From positions 1 through 64,000 of the forward strand of contig OMWJ01000008.1 of NCBI GenBank assembly GCA_900314725.1: a stretch of 64,000 nt of DNA. The letters are read 5' to 3'. The stretch is from an uncultured Bacteroidales bacterium (lineage in GTDB: Bacteria; Bacteroidota; Bacteroidia; Bacteroidales; P3). A model generated the notes under the pieces. The model searched no databases, was not told the origin of the DNA, and saw only the letters and a list, made by a program, of their open reading frames with translations. A program made the translations under genes and the position numbers. Shown piece by piece: positions 1-9,764 of the stretch; positions within the stretch are counted from its first letter, which is position 1; every line of letters begins with the position of its first letter.

Positions 1-10
1 AATTCGTTGA

Positions 11-41
11 GCCTTACGCTGTGAAGCGTAAGGCTGTTTTT
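11..41 (+). terminator. Hairpin terminator of a gene left of the window
   Basis: A perfect 10-bp inverted repeat (11-20 with 25-34, loop gtga) is followed by a T-rich run at 35-41. The form is that of an intrinsic terminator. Its right arm, agcgtaaggc, recurs at the end of each 87-bp repeat copy nearby without the matching left arm, so the repeats may have captured a terminator half. Confidence 0.6.
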
Positions 42-79
42 TTGTTTTCTTTTAAAGAAAATGAATGTAAAAAAATATC

Positions 80-166
80 TTTAACTGAAAAGTCGTCTTC
101 CGCCGACTTTGGTGCGAAACGTCCATTCAGGACGTTTGACGCTGCTGTGAAGCGTAAGGCTGTTTT
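80..166. repeat. 87-bp palindromic mosaic repeat, copy 1
   Basis: First of three near-identical 87-bp copies (80-166, 351-437, 685-771). In order it holds: a hairpin with 7-bp arms (89-95 with 104-110); a hairpin of aaacgtcc, loop attca, ggacgttt (117-137); the arm agcgtaaggc; and a T run. It contains the 30-mer at 114-143 that recurs exactly at 38041-38070. Open frames here are translations of the repeat and not genes. Confidence 0.85.
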
Positions 167-220
167 ATATTAAAAAAGTTTTCCGCAAAAGAAAAATCGC
201 TCCGTACGGAGTGAAACGAA

Positions 221-281
221 GTGCGGGGTTATCCTTTCCTGTAAAAGACAAATTCTGTAAGCGACCTTGTTTTTGGTTCTT
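221..281. repeat. 61-bp repeat, copy 1
   Basis: A 61-bp segment beginning gtgcggggtt and ending ttggttctt recurs at 559-619 with only scattered differences. Each copy is followed by short palindromes and then by an 87-bp repeat copy. The 1-771 region is therefore a tandem duplication of a longer composite unit. No coding function is supported. Confidence 0.75.
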
Positions 282-286
282 GTTTT

Positions 287-314
287 GCGAAAGTCCATTC
301 AGGACTTTGACGCT
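287..314. repeat. Variant hairpin with one base pair deleted
   Basis: This 28-nt hairpin is the same as the 30-nt hairpin at 114-143 except that one C of the left arm and the matching G of the right arm are both missing. The paired loss keeps the stem intact, which suggests the fold itself is maintained. Confidence 0.65.
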
Positions 315-350
315 GTTTTCTTTTAAAGAAAATGAACATAGAAAAAAGTC

Positions 351-437
351 TTTAACAGAAAAGTCGTCTTCCGCCGACTTTGGAGCGAAACGTCCATTCA
401 GGACGTTTGACGCTGCTGTGAAGCGTAAGGCTGTTTT
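351..437. repeat. 87-bp palindromic mosaic repeat, copy 2
   Basis: Second copy of the 87-bp repeat, with the 30-mer at 385-414. It differs from copy 1 at only a few bases and is preceded by the palindrome ttttcttttaaagaaaa, as are the other copies. Confidence 0.85.
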
Positions 438-558
438 CTTTAGATTCTTTTCTTCTAAAGAAATATAACCGCTAAATCAGACTTGAAGCTAAATGAGAGT
501 TAAGTCTAAGAGAAAGTAGATATTTTTCAAAGTCAGAACTTTTCGTTCCGCACTGAAA

Positions 559-619
559 GTGCGGGGCTATCCTTTCTTGTAAAAGACAAATTCTGTAAGC
601 GACCTTGTTTTTGGTTCTT
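559..619. repeat. 61-bp repeat, copy 2
   Basis: Second copy of the segment at 221-281. Its first bases form the right arm of a hairpin with 548-554 (ccgcact, loop gaa, agtgcgg). Copy 1 has a different palindrome at that point, around 200-211. Confidence 0.75.
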
Positions 620-684
620 TTCCTAAAAAGAACGCTTCTTTTGGTTCTATTTTCTTTTAAAGAAAATGAACATAAAAAAATACC

Positions 685-771
685 TTTAACTGAAAAGTCG
701 TCTTTCGCCGACTTTGGTGCGAAACGTCCATTCAGGACGTTTGACGCTGCTGTGAAGCGTAAGGCTGTTTT
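685..771. repeat. 87-bp palindromic mosaic repeat, copy 3
   Basis: Third copy of the 87-bp repeat, with the 30-mer at 719-748 and a closing T run. Beyond it, 772-942 is AT-rich and holds only the promoter of the next gene. Confidence 0.85.
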
Positions 772-900
772 TTTTAACTTACAAAATAAGATAGAATATA
801 ATTTTACACAGCGACATAGTTATTAATCAAAATGAGATAGTGTGTAGGTATTCTTGATAAATTAACTTATAGATTTTTATAGAGTTTATAATATTTTTTG

Positions 901-908
901 TATTTTTG
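901..908 (+). promoter_or_regulatory. Bacteroidota -7 promoter element
   Basis: TATTTTTG matches the Bacteroidota -7 consensus TAnnTTTG and lies 34 nt before the ATG at 943. No clear TTTG is present near -33. Confidence 0.5.
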
Positions 909-942
909 CAAGCGATAAACCTTTAACAGAAAGACGGATATT

Positions 943-2490
943 ATGCAGAATTTACCTATAGGAATGCAGAGCTTTGAAAGTATTAGACAGAATAACTTTC
1001 TTTATGTAGATAAGACAAAACATATTTATAATCTGGCAAATAGTAATAGATATTACTTTCTTTCCCGCCCAAGAAGATTTGGAAAGAGTCTTTTTCTTTC
1101 TACCTTGGAAGCTTACTTTCTTGGAAAGAAAGAATTGTTCAAGGGTTTGTATATAGAGACAGTAGAAAAACAATGGACAGAATATCCTGTGTTATATCTT
1201 GATATGAATTCTGGCATATATGACAGTGAAGAGCGATTATTGAATAGTTTGAATTATCATTTGTCAGAATGGGAAAAAGAGTATAGCATACAGACGAAAT
1301 TTGTTAATCCTGAAGATAGATTTTCTAATATAATCAAGACAGCTGTTAAGCAGACCGGCAAGCAGGTTGTAATCCTTGTAGATGAATACGATAAACCACT
1401 TTTGCAAACAATAGACAACGAAGAACTGCATGATAAATTCAAAGGTATATTGAAAGGCGTTTATTCTGTGTTAAAAGGTTGCGATAAGTATATCCGTTTT
1501 GGTATGCTTACAGGAGTTACCAAGTTTTCCAAGATAAGTCTTTTCAGTGATTTAAATAATTTGATGGATATATCCCTTGACGAGAACTACACTGACATTT
1601 GCGGAATAACAGAAGAAGAAATAAAGACCAACTTCAAAGAACACTTGCAGGCTTTTGCAGAGAAAGAAAGCACCACAAAAGAGGATATACTTCTGCAACT
1701 AAAAGCGATGTATGATGGTTATCATTTCTCAGAAAACATTTCTATAGATATATACAATCCATTTTCATTGCTAAACTCACTAACAGAAAGAAAGTTTAGA
1801 AACTATTGGTTTCAGACAGGAACTCCAACGTTTCTTATTAAGCTGTTGAAAGAAAACGACTATGACTTAAAAGATTTCTCAGAAGGGAATATAACAGCAA
1901 GAGATTTGACCAGCAAAGAGAGTATGTTGTCTGCACCTGTTGCATTGTTCTATCAATCAGGCTATATCACCATCAAGGATTACGACAAAGAATTGCAAGA
2001 ATACACCCTAGGTTATCCGAATAAAGAGGTGGAGCAGAGTTTTTTAGAGTTCTTACTTCCAAGATATGTTCATACTATAGATGATAAATCTGCTTCATAC
2101 CTTTCTAAATTTATCAAAGACCTAAGAGCAGGAAGAGTAGAAGACTTTCTTGAGAAGATGAAAGTATTCTTTGCAGGCATTCCATATGATATTATCAAAG
2201 ACACAGAGAATTATTACCAAACAATACTATTCCTTATCTGTCGTTTGGTTGGATTTTATTCACAAGCAGAGTATCGTACTTCACGAGGAAGAATGGATAT
2301 GGTGATAAAGACCAAAGACTATATCTATGTTTTTGAGTTCAAGTTTGATAAATCAGCAAAAGAAGCCTTAGAGCAGATAGACAGCAAAGACTATCCTCTT
2401 GCATTCCAGCAGGATGAAAGAAAACTATACAAGATAGGAGTGAATTTCTCTTCTCAGACAAAAAATATAGATGAATATATAATAGGATAG
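943..2490 (+). CDS. AAA-ATPase-like protein with C-terminal PD-(D/E)XK nuclease domain
   Basis: A 515-residue protein of the family with an N-terminal AAA-like ATPase domain (AAA-ATPase_like type) and a C-terminal PD-(D/E)XK domain, which is highly multiplied in Bacteroidota. The N-terminus carries YVDKT and then a Walker A-like RPRRFGKS at about residues 42-49. A Walker B-like VVILVDEYDKP lies near 144-154. The nuclease signature GRMDMVI...FEFKFD is near 450-470, where D and E-x-K form the predicted catalytic set. The real substrate is unknown; roles in defence or mobile DNA have been suggested for relatives, but nothing here proves one. It stands alone, with a repeat island upstream and a repeat-like terminator downstream. 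Confidence 0.85.
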   Translation: MQNLPIGMQSFESIRQNNFLYVDKTKHIYNLANSNRYYFLSRPRRFGKSLFLSTLEAYFLGKKELFKGLYIETVEKQWTEYPVLYLDMNSGIYDSEERLLNSLNYHLSEWEKEYSIQTKFVNPEDRFSNIIKTAVKQTGKQVVILVDEYDKPLLQTIDNEELHDKFKGILKGVYSVLKGCDKYIRFGMLTGVTKFSKISLFSDLNNLMDISLDENYTDICGITEEEIKTNFKEHLQAFAEKESTTKEDILLQLKAMYDGYHFSENISIDIYNPFSLLNSLTERKFRNYWFQTGTPTFLIKLLKENDYDLKDFSEGNITARDLTSKESMLSAPVALFYQSGYITIKDYDKELQEYTLGYPNKEVEQSFLEFLLPRYVHTIDDKSASYLSKFIKDLRAGRVEDFLEKMKVFFAGIPYDIIKDTENYYQTILFLICRLVGFYSQAEYRTSRGRMDMVIKTKDYIYVFEFKFDKSAKEALEQIDSKDYPLAFQQDERKLYKIGVNFSSQTKNIDEYIIG

Positions 2491-2560
2491 AGATTATTGG
2501 CAAAGGGAGTGTTTTTGCTTAGTTCCCTTGTAGAATAATAGACACTAAGACTTGATTAAA

Positions 2561-2634
2561 AAACATCAAGACTTTTGACCCCAAACATCAAGACTTTTGA
2601 CCCCAAAGATCAAGACTTTTGACCCAAAAGTCTT
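2561..2634. repeat. Three 22-bp tandem repeats forming alternative terminator arms
   Basis: Units at 2561-2582, 2583-2604 and 2605-2625 each contain aagacttttgaccc. The last copy pairs perfectly with aaaagtctt at 2626-2634 (9-bp stem, loop gaccc) and T-rich sequence follows. Because all three units carry the same left arm, any of them could in principle pair with the single right arm. The element sits 70 nt after the AAA/PD-(D/E)XK gene and ends its transcript by inference. Confidence 0.7.
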
Positions 2635-2648
2635 AGTCTTTTTTTCTT
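2612..2648 (+). terminator. Hairpin terminator after the AAA/PD-(D/E)XK gene
   Basis: A perfect 9-bp stem (2612-2620 with 2626-2634) and 5-nt loop is followed by agtcttttttt. It is the only hairpin of this strength between 2491 and the str operon promoter. Confidence 0.6.
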
Positions 2649-2873
2649 AAAACGAAGACTTTTTTCAAGAGATTCTAATTAATTGATACAGAGAAGAAAA
2701 ACTGTGAAGAAAATCCTTGAAAATATCTAACATATATTTACTATTTGAAAATTATACCTTATATATAATATAAAGGTGTGAAGTAATTCACATATTTTTG
2801 TTGAATAGTGCGTGAAAAATTTTCCTATTTGCTTGTTTTAAAATGAGTAAAATAAAAAAAAGTTGAAAAATAT

Positions 2874-2905
2874 TTTGCAGGTATTATAAATTGTTGTAAT
2901 TTTGC
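2874..2905 (+). promoter_or_regulatory. Promoter of the str-S10-spc-alpha operon
   Basis: TTTG at 2874-2877 and TAATTTTG at 2898-2905 are spaced 20 nt apart and match the Bacteroidota -33/-7 pattern. No comparably good pair lies closer to rpsL. Confidence 0.65.
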
Positions 2906-3139
2906 ACGCTGAAAATCGAAAATGCGTCCTCTTTAAGAGTACTTAAAAATAATAGAGTATCGGTATTATTTAGGGTTGCGTACTTGTGAGGATTTATCAT
3001 TAAAGAATTGTTGGCTGCTTTTCTTTGGTGACGCTAAAAGAGGATTTTCTGCTGTCCTTATGTAGCGAAAAAAAGCGAAAAAGGAAGATAAAAAAAGAAA
3101 ATAATAAAGTTTAATTAAAAAAAGAACATATTATTAGAT
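2906..3139 (+). promoter_or_regulatory. Long untranslated leader of the str operon
   Basis: About 230 nt separate the predicted transcription start from the rpsL ATG, and no open frame of note lies in it. Sequence between about 2920 and 3065 is richer in G and C than its surroundings and includes short complementary stretches. It could be a structured regulatory leader, for example for feedback by a ribosomal protein. I recognise no known motif. Confidence 0.4.
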
Positions 3140-3523
3140 ATGCCAACAATTCAACAATTAGTTCGTAAAGGACGTCAAACTGCAGAGTACAAGAGTAAAT
3201 CTCCTGCATTGGATTCTTGTCCTCAACGTAGAGGTGTTTGTACGAGAGTATATACAACAACACCAAAGAAACCTAATTCTGCTATGAGAAAGGTTGCCAG
3301 AGTGAAACTTACAAATGGAAAAGAAGTTAATGCTTACATTCCAGGAGAAGGACACAACTTGCAAGAACACTCTATAGTTATGATTAGAGGTGGTAGAGTA
3401 AAAGACCTTCCAGGTGTTAGATACCATATAATAAGAGGTGCTTTGGATACTGCAGGCGTTGATGGAAGAAAACAAAGACGTTCAAAATACGGTGCAAAGA
3501 GACCTAAAGACGCAAAGAAATAA
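3140..3523 (+). CDS. rpsL: 30S ribosomal protein S12
   Basis: S12 of 127 residues, a decoding-centre protein of the small subunit. The signature [15 protein letters not shown] lies at about residues 43-57 and the [11 protein letters not shown] loop at 68-78. Lys43 and Lys88, the usual sites of streptomycin-resistance changes, are both the sensitive-type lysine. It is the first gene of the str operon, after a long leader, and is followed 36 nt later by rpsG. Confidence 0.98.
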   Translation: MPTIQQLVRKGRQTAEYKSKSPALDSCPQRRGVCTRVYTTTPKKPNSAMRKVARVKLTNGKEVNAYIPGEGHNLQEHSIVMIRGGRVKDLPGVRYHIIRGALDTAGVDGRKQRRSKYGAKRPKDAKK

Positions 3524-3559
3524 TTAGATTAGGTTTAACAAATAAGGCAGAAAAATAAG

Positions 3560-4027
3560 ATGAGAAAAGCGAGACCAAGGAAAAGAATAATTCTTCCAGA
3601 CCCTAAGTTCAACGATACTTTGGTAACAAAGTTTGTAAACAATATTATGCTTAAGGGTAAGAAGAGTGTAGCATATAAGATATTTTACGATGCAATAGAC
3701 ATAGTTAGTGAAAAAACTAAAGAGAACGGTTTGGATGTTTGGAAGAAAGGTCTTTCAAATGTAACTCCTAATGTAGAGGTAAGAAGCAGACGTATTGGTG
3801 GTGCTACTTTCCAAATACCTACAGAGATTCGTCCAGACAGAAAAATGTCTATGGGTATGAAGAACTTGATAGGATTTGCCCGCAAACGTTCAGAAAAAAC
3901 TATGGCTATGCGTTTGGCTTCAGAGATTATCGCTGCTTCAAAAGAAGAAGGTGCAGCATTCAAACGTAAAGAAGATATCCACAGAATGGCTGAGGCGAAC
4001 AAGGCATTTTCACACTTTAGAATGTAA
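3560..4027 (+). CDS. rpsG: 30S ribosomal protein S7
   Basis: S7 of 155 residues, which nucleates assembly of the 3' domain of 16S rRNA. The basic start [16 protein letters not shown] and the central [13 protein letters not shown] region are typical of the family. It lies between rpsL and fusA as in the classical str operon. In enterobacteria S7 represses this operon; whether it does so here is not shown. Confidence 0.98.
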   Translation: MRKARPRKRIILPDPKFNDTLVTKFVNNIMLKGKKSVAYKIFYDAIDIVSEKTKENGLDVWKKGLSNVTPNVEVRSRRIGGATFQIPTEIRPDRKMSMGMKNLIGFARKRSEKTMAMRLASEIIAASKEEGAAFKRKEDIHRMAEANKAFSHFRM

Positions 4028-4058
4028 AGAAATCTTTTAGAGAAGAATAGGAGAGTAG

Positions 4059-6143
4059 ATGGCAGATTTACGCAACATACGTAACATAGGCATAATGGCC
4101 CACATAGACGCAGGTAAGACTACGACTACTGAGCGTATATTGTTTTATACAGGAAAAAATCACAAGATAGGTGAAACTCATGATGGTACTGCAACAATGG
4201 ACTGGATGGCTCAAGAACAGGAAAGAGGTATCACCATTACTTCTGCAGCGACCACAGTATTTTGGAAGTATCAAAACAAAAACTACAAGATAAATATCAT
4301 AGACACACCTGGACACGTTGATTTTACAGTAGAAGTAGAGCGTTCTCTAAGAGTTTTGGATGGGGCTATTGCTTTGTTCTGTGCTGTAGGTGGAGTAGAG
4401 CCTCAAAGTGAAACAGTTTGGAGACAGGCTGACAAATATAATGTACCTCGTATTGCTTTTGTCAATAAAATGGACAGAGCGGGTGCAGATTTCTTTAAGG
4501 TTTTAGGAGAGATAAGAGAGAAACTTGGTTCACATCCTGTTCCATTGGAGATACCAATAGGACAGGAAGATATGTTTAAGGGTGTTATTGACTTGATTAA
4601 GAATAAAGCCCTTATGTATGATGAAGAATCTAAGGGTACTAAGCTTTATGAAGTTCCAATGCCTGAGGATTTGAAAGAAATAGCAGCTAAATACAGAAAA
4701 GAACTTATAGAGGGAGTTGCTGAAGAAGATGATGAACTTCTTGAAAGATACATGGAAGATGAAGAATCCATAACAGAGGAGGAAATTATCAAGCATGTTA
4801 GAAAAGCAACTTGCGAACAGAGAATAGTTCCTGTGTTGTGTGGCTCTGCTTTCAAAAACAAAGGTATCCAAAACCTTATTGATGCTGTTTGTGAGTTTTT
4901 GCCTTCTCCTGTAGATGTGCCAGAAGTTACTGGTATTAATCCAAAGAACAATGAGGAAGTAACTCGTCCTGTCAGTGTAAAATCTCCTTTCAGTGCATTA
5001 GCTTTCAAAATAGCTACAGACCCTTACGTTGGAAGGATATGTTTCTTCAGAGTTTATTCTGGTAGTTTGGAATCTGGTTCATACGTATATAATGCAAATA
5101 CAGGTAAGAAAGAAAGAATTTCTCGTATAATGCAGATGCACGCAAATCACCAAAACCCTCTTGAAAGGATAGAGGCAGGAGATATAGGTGCTGCTGTGGG
5201 CTTTAAGGAAATAAAGACAGGAAATACTCTTTGTGATGAGGCTCATCCTATTATCTTAGAGTCTATGTCTTTCCCTGAACCTGTTATTTCTATTGCTATA
5301 GAACCTAAACAGCAAGCTGATGTTGATAAATTCAACAATGCTTTGACTAAACTTACAGAAGAAGACCCTACTTTGCAAGTTCAGACAGATGAGGCTTCTG
5401 GTCAAACCATATTAAAAGGTATGGGAGAATTGCACTTAGACATTATACTTGACAGAATAAAAAGAGAGTTTAATGTTGAATGCAATGAAGGAAAACCTCA
5501 GGTAGCATATAAAGAAACTATCACAGCAGAAGTTGAACACAGAGAAGTATATAAGAAACAAACAGGTGGTAGAGGAAAATTTGCCGATATTATATTCTCT
5601 CTTGCTCCTGCAGACGAAGGCGTGAAAGGATTGCAGTTTGTTAATGAAGTTAAAGGTGGTAATATTCCAAAAGAATACATACCTGCTATAGAGAAAGGCT
5701 TTAAGGATGCTATGAATAATGGTGTTTTGGCAGGCTTCCCTATGGAGAGTATGAAAGTCGTTGTTAAAGACGGTTCTTATCACCCTGTAGATTCGGATGC
5801 ATTATCTTTTGAAATATGTGCTCGTTTAGCTTTTAAAGCTGCTGCAAGAAAGGCAATGCCAATACTTATGGAGCCAATAATGTCTGTTGAGGTAAATACT
5901 CCAGATACTTATCTTGGTGATGTAACAGGCGACCTTAACAGAAGAAGAGCTATTTTGGAAAGCATAACAGCTAAGGTAGGTGTTCAATCTGTTAAAGCAC
6001 AAGTTCCATTGAGCCAGATGTTCGGTTATGTTACTGCTTTGCGTACCATAACTTCAGGAAGAGCAAATTCAACTATGGAGTTTTCTCACTATGCACAGGC
6101 TCCTAAAGATGTAACAGAAGAAGTATTGAAAGAAAATAATTAA
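4059..6143 (+). CDS. fusA: Elongation factor G
   Basis: The translocation GTPase EF-G, 694 residues and full length. G1 [13 protein letters not shown] is near residues 14-26, G3 DTPGHVDF near 82-89 and G4 NKMDR near 135-139. Domains II to V follow, with the conserved end around [12 protein letters not shown]. It lies 31 nt after rpsG. No tuf gene follows; S10 comes directly after, so the str and S10 operons are fused here. Confidence 0.98.
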   Translation: MADLRNIRNIGIMAHIDAGKTTTTERILFYTGKNHKIGETHDGTATMDWMAQEQERGITITSAATTVFWKYQNKNYKINIIDTPGHVDFTVEVERSLRVLDGAIALFCAVGGVEPQSETVWRQADKYNVPRIAFVNKMDRAGADFFKVLGEIREKLGSHPVPLEIPIGQEDMFKGVIDLIKNKALMYDEESKGTKLYEVPMPEDLKEIAAKYRKELIEGVAEEDDELLERYMEDEESITEEEIIKHVRKATCEQRIVPVLCGSAFKNKGIQNLIDAVCEFLPSPVDVPEVTGINPKNNEEVTRPVSVKSPFSALAFKIATDPYVGRICFFRVYSGSLESGSYVYNANTGKKERISRIMQMHANHQNPLERIEAGDIGAAVGFKEIKTGNTLCDEAHPIILESMSFPEPVISIAIEPKQQADVDKFNNALTKLTEEDPTLQVQTDEASGQTILKGMGELHLDIILDRIKREFNVECNEGKPQVAYKETITAEVEHREVYKKQTGGRGKFADIIFSLAPADEGVKGLQFVNEVKGGNIPKEYIPAIEKGFKDAMNNGVLAGFPMESMKVVVKDGSYHPVDSDALSFEICARLAFKAAARKAMPILMEPIMSVEVNTPDTYLGDVTGDLNRRRAILESITAKVGVQSVKAQVPLSQMFGYVTALRTITSGRANSTMEFSHYAQAPKDVTEEVLKENN

Positions 6144-6163
6144 CATATAAATAACTTATAATT

Positions 6164-6478
6164 GTGAGTCAAGAAAAACAAAAAATTAGAATTAAATTGA
6201 AGTCTTACGACCATAACTTGGTTGATAAGTCTGCTGAGAAAATCGTTAAGACTGTAAAGATGACAGGTGCTCACGTTCAAGGACCTATTCCTTTGCCAAC
6301 AGCGAAGAAGATCTTTACTGTCAATCGTTCTACCTTTGTTAATAAAAAATCTCGTGAGCAATTTGAGTTAAATTCATATAAACGTCTTATGGACATAAGC
6401 AGTACTTCTGCTCAAACTATAGACGCTTTGATGAAACTTGAATTACCTTCAGGAGTTGAAGTAGAGATAAAGGTTTGA
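6164..6478 (+). CDS. rpsJ: 30S ribosomal protein S10
   Basis: S10 of 104 residues. The family core [20 protein letters not shown] begins at residue 6, and [14 protein letters not shown] is in the middle. The start is a GTG at 6164; no ATG lies at the right place, so this is a genuine alternative start. It begins 20 nt after fusA. A 97-nt spacer follows with a small hairpin (tccagc with gctgga). Confidence 0.97.
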   Translation: MSQEKQKIRIKLKSYDHNLVDKSAEKIVKTVKMTGAHVQGPIPLPTAKKIFTVNRSTFVNKKSREQFELNSYKRLMDISSTSAQTIDALMKLELPSGVEVEIKV

Positions 6479-6575
6479 TAGAAATTTATTAACGGTTTAA
6501 GAAAATTAGTAAATAGTCCAGCCGCTGAACAAAGAATCAAGCTGGAGATAAAAAGTAAAAAACAAAAAACAAAAA

Positions 6576-7205
6576 ATGTCAGGATTAATTGGAAAAAAAA
6601 TTGGAATGACTAGCATTTTTGATGCCTCTGGCAAGCAACAGCCATGCACGGTTATAGAAGCTGGTCCTTGTGTAGTAACACAAGTAAAAACACCTGAGAA
6701 GGATGGTTATAGTGCTATCCAATTGGCATTTGAGGAGATGAAAGAAAGCAAAACAACAAAGCCTATGAAAGGACACTTTGCTAAAGCAGAAACAACTCCA
6801 AAAAGATATCTTGCTGAATTTTCTCGTTTTGAGGAAGGTGAGAGAAAACACTTTGGAGAAGTTTTGACTTGCAAAGTATTCACAGAAGGTGAATTTGTTG
6901 ATGTTGTAGGTATCTCTAAAGGTAAAGGTTTCCAAGGTGTTGTTAAACGTCATGGTTTTGGCGGTGTTGGTGATAGAACACACGGTCAAGATGATAGAGA
7001 TAGAGCACCTGGTTCTGTAGGAGCATCTTCTTACCCTTCAAGAGTATTCAAGGGAATGAGAATGGCTGGCCAAATGGGTAACCACAGAGTAAAGATTCAA
7101 AATCTTAGAATACTTAAGATTTTTGAAGAAAAGAATTTGATATTAGTTAAAGGATCTGTTCCTGGTCCTAAGGGTTCAATTTTAAAACTTGAGAGATGGA
7201 GCTAA
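6576..7205 (+). CDS. rplC: 50S ribosomal protein L3
   Basis: L3 of 209 residues, an early assembly protein whose central loop reaches toward the peptidyl-transferase centre. The start [14 protein letters not shown] and the loop region [13 protein letters not shown] are typical, followed by [16 protein letters not shown]. Its last 10 nt overlap the start of rplD in another frame, which suggests translational coupling. Confidence 0.98.
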   Translation: MSGLIGKKIGMTSIFDASGKQQPCTVIEAGPCVVTQVKTPEKDGYSAIQLAFEEMKESKTTKPMKGHFAKAETTPKRYLAEFSRFEEGERKHFGEVLTCKVFTEGEFVDVVGISKGKGFQGVVKRHGFGGVGDRTHGQDDRDRAPGSVGASSYPSRVFKGMRMAGQMGNHRVKIQNLRILKIFEEKNLILVKGSVPGPKGSILKLERWS

Positions 7206-7831
7206 AAGTATATAACATAAAAGGAGAAGATACCGGAAGAACCGTAGAAGTTATGGATTCTTTGTTTCAAACCGAACCTAACGATCACGTTATTTGGTTG
7301 AGTGTAAAACAATTTTTAGCAGACCAAAGACAAGGAACTCATAAGGCAAAAGAACGTTCCGAAGTTTCAGGTTCTACTAGGAAGTTAAAGAGACAAAAAG
7401 GTACCGGTGGTGCCAGAGCTGGTGATATAAATAGCCCTTTGATGGTTGGTGGAGGTAGAGTTTTCGGACCAAGACCACGTGATTATAGATTTAAACTTAA
7501 CAAGAAAGTTAAATCTTTGGCAAAACTTTCAGCTCTGTATTATAAGGCTAAAGATGAGGAGATTAAAGTTGTAGAGGACTTTTCTTTTGATGCACCAAAA
7601 ACCAAGAAAATGGTTGAGGTTTTGGACTCACTACAATTAAAAGATAAAAAATCTTTGTTTGTTTTATTGCCAAATAAAGAAAGTTTTGTAACTTTGTCGG
7701 CCAGAAATCTTAAGCAGGTTAAGGTGATAAGTGCGCATACATTGAACACATATGAGATATTACATGCTAATACTTTGGTGTTTAGTGAATCTGCACTTAA
7801 GGAATTGAATGAAATGCATAAAAATTCCTAA
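7196..7831 (+). CDS. rplD: 50S ribosomal protein L4
   Basis: L4 of 211 residues, which lines the exit tunnel. The extended loop contains [16 protein letters not shown] and [13 protein letters not shown], the part that reaches the tunnel constriction. The gene starts inside the end of rplC (10-nt overlap). In E. coli L4 represses the S10 operon; the leader needed for that is not recognisable before rpsJ here. Confidence 0.97.
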   Translation: MELKVYNIKGEDTGRTVEVMDSLFQTEPNDHVIWLSVKQFLADQRQGTHKAKERSEVSGSTRKLKRQKGTGGARAGDINSPLMVGGGRVFGPRPRDYRFKLNKKVKSLAKLSALYYKAKDEEIKVVEDFSFDAPKTKKMVEVLDSLQLKDKKSLFVLLPNKESFVTLSARNLKQVKVISAHTLNTYEILHANTLVFSESALKELNEMHKNS

Positions 7832-7862
7832 TTAGTGTTAAGGTAAAAAAGAAAAGATAGAA

Positions 7863-8156
7863 ATGAGTATCATTATAAAACCGCTTATTACAGAGAAGAT
7901 GACAAAGATAAACGAGAAAGATAATTCTCGTTGTGCTTTCATCGTTGATAAAAAGGCGAATAAGATAGAGATAAAGAAAGCAGTAGAAGACTTGTATAGT
8001 GTAAAGGTAGCAAGTGTAAATACTATTAATTATAGTGGTAAAAGAAAAGCAAGATACACAAAAGCTGGTTACATTCAAGGTCGTACAAATGCTTATAAGA
8101 AGGCCATGATAACTTTGGCCAAGGGTGAAACAATTGACTTTTTTAGCAATATTTAA
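7863..8156 (+). CDS. rplW: 50S ribosomal protein L23
   Basis: L23 of 97 residues, at the tunnel exit, where trigger factor and SRP dock. The start [13 protein letters not shown] and the motif [17 protein letters not shown] are family hallmarks. It lies between rplD and rplB as in the standard S10 order. Confidence 0.96.
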   Translation: MSIIIKPLITEKMTKINEKDNSRCAFIVDKKANKIEIKKAVEDLYSVKVASVNTINYSGKRKARYTKAGYIQGRTNAYKKAMITLAKGETIDFFSNI

Positions 8157-8164
8157 TTAAAGAG

Positions 8165-8989
8165 ATGGCTTTAAAGAAATTAAAACCGACAACACCGGGA
8201 CAAAGACACAAAATAGCTAGTTCTTTTGAGGAAATAACAAAGAGCAAACCTGAGAAGAGTTTGGTTTTTGGAATCCGTAAGACAGGTGGAAGAAATAATC
8301 AAGGAAAAATGACCATGAGATACATAGGTGGTGGTCATAAGAGATTATATCGTGTAATAGATTTCCGCAGAGATAAGGACAATATACCTGCTGTAGTAAA
8401 ATCAATAGAATACGATCCAAATCGTACTGCTCGTATTGCTTTGGTTTGTTATGCAGATGGTGAAAAACGCTATATTGTTTCTCCAAACGGATTGAAAGTC
8501 GGTCAGACAATCATGTCAGGTAAAGGAGTTGCCCCTGAAATAGGCAATACATTGTTGCTTGGTGAGATACCTTTCGGAACAATGATTCACAATATAGAAT
8601 TAAGACCAGGAGAAGGTGCAAAATTAGTGAGAAGTGCAGGTTCATACGCACAACTTATGTCTCGTGATGGCAAGTATGCAATCATAAAAATGCCTTCAGG
8701 TGAAACTCGTATGATACTTCAAGCATGTAAGGCAACTATAGGTGTTGTTTCTAACACAGAACATAGTTTGGAAGTATCTGGTAAAGCAGGTCGTTCTCGT
8801 TGGTTGGGAAGAAGACCTCGAGTTAGAGGCGTTGTTATGAACCCTGTTGATCACCCAATGGGTGGTGGTGAAGGTCGTGCTTCAGGAGGACATCCTCGTA
8901 CACGTAAGGGCATACCTGCAAAGGGCTACAAGACAAGAGCTCCTAAAAAGACTTCAAACAAGTATATAATAGAAAGACGTAAGAAATAA
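8165..8989 (+). CDS. rplB: 50S ribosomal protein L2
   Basis: L2 of 274 residues, close to the peptidyl-transferase centre. The most conserved part, [17 protein letters not shown], with the functional histidine, is near residues 218-234. The basic tail [18 protein letters not shown] is normal. It starts 9 nt after rplW. Confidence 0.98.
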   Translation: MALKKLKPTTPGQRHKIASSFEEITKSKPEKSLVFGIRKTGGRNNQGKMTMRYIGGGHKRLYRVIDFRRDKDNIPAVVKSIEYDPNRTARIALVCYADGEKRYIVSPNGLKVGQTIMSGKGVAPEIGNTLLLGEIPFGTMIHNIELRPGEGAKLVRSAGSYAQLMSRDGKYAIIKMPSGETRMILQACKATIGVVSNTEHSLEVSGKAGRSRWLGRRPRVRGVVMNPVDHPMGGGEGRASGGHPRTRKGIPAKGYKTRAPKKTSNKYIIERRKK

Positions 8990-9005
8990 TTAAAATCAGA
9001 GAAGT

Positions 9006-9284
9006 ATGAGCCGTTCATTAAAAAAAGGACCTTATATTTATTATAAGTTAGAGAAGAAAGTTTTGGATGCACAAGCCAAAAACAATAAGAATACTATCAA
9101 AACATGGTCAAGAGCTTCAATGATTTCTCCTGATTTTGTTGGTTTGACAATAGCTGTTCATAACGGAAACAAGTTTATCCCTGTTTATGTTACTGAAAAT
9201 ATGGTTGGTCATAAATTAGGTGAATTTGCTCCTACAAGAATATTCAGAGGACATGCTGGTCAAAAAGATAAAGGTAAGAAATAA
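9006..9284 (+). CDS. rpsS: 30S ribosomal protein S19
   Basis: S19 of 92 residues, in the head of the small subunit with S13. The start [10 protein letters not shown] and the conserved [11 protein letters not shown] then GHAGQKDK are diagnostic. Spacing to neighbours is short, 16 nt on each side, as expected within the S10 operon. Confidence 0.97.
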   Translation: MSRSLKKGPYIYYKLEKKVLDAQAKNNKNTIKTWSRASMISPDFVGLTIAVHNGNKFIPVYVTENMVGHKLGEFAPTRIFRGHAGQKDKGKK

Positions 9285-9299
9285 AAAGACGTATAGAAG

Positions 9300-9737
9300 A
9301 TGGGATCAAGAAAACATAAACGTGCCGAAGAATATAAAGAGGCAAGAAAGAGCAGATATGTTGCAAGATTGAACAACAATCCTACATCTCCAAGAAAAAC
9401 ACGTCTTATGGCAGATGCTATAAGAGGTCTTGATGTTAATAAGGCTTTGGGTATATTGCAATATTCACATAGAGAATCTGCACCTAAATTAAGAAAATTA
9501 TTACTTTCAGCTATTGCAAATTGGCAAGCAAAAAATGTTGGCAAATCAGTAGAAGATAGTAATCTTTTTGTAAAGCAAATATGTGTTAATGGAGGAAGAC
9601 AATTAAAGCGTCTTCGTACTGCACCTCAAGGTCGTGGTTATAGAATTAGAAAGCGTTCTAACCATATTATATTAGAGATAGGTAGTAGAAATGATAATGT
9701 TGCTACTCCACAATCTAATGATGCAGAAAATAAATAG
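9300..9737 (+). CDS. rplV: 50S ribosomal protein L22
   Basis: L22 of 145 residues, lining the exit tunnel. The globular part has ARLNNNPTSPRKTRLMADAI; the beta-hairpin region ends with APQGRGYRIRKRSNH. The protein is longer than the roughly 110-residue E. coli form because of extra residues at both ends, as is usual in Bacteroidota. Confidence 0.96.
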   Translation: MGSRKHKRAEEYKEARKSRYVARLNNNPTSPRKTRLMADAIRGLDVNKALGILQYSHRESAPKLRKLLLSAIANWQAKNVGKSVEDSNLFVKQICVNGGRQLKRLRTAPQGRGYRIRKRSNHIILEIGSRNDNVATPQSNDAENK

Positions 9738-9764
9738 TTTGGAATTTAAGAAAAATTTAAAAGG

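Noticed and set aside
211..826. Open frames at 211-468 and 605-826
   Set aside because: They are translations of the 61-bp and 87-bp repeats, share the same peptide because of the repeat, and have no family resemblance or start signals.
2561..2625. Possible CRISPR-like repeats
   Set aside because: The three 22-bp units are directly adjacent with no spacers, and no cas gene is present.
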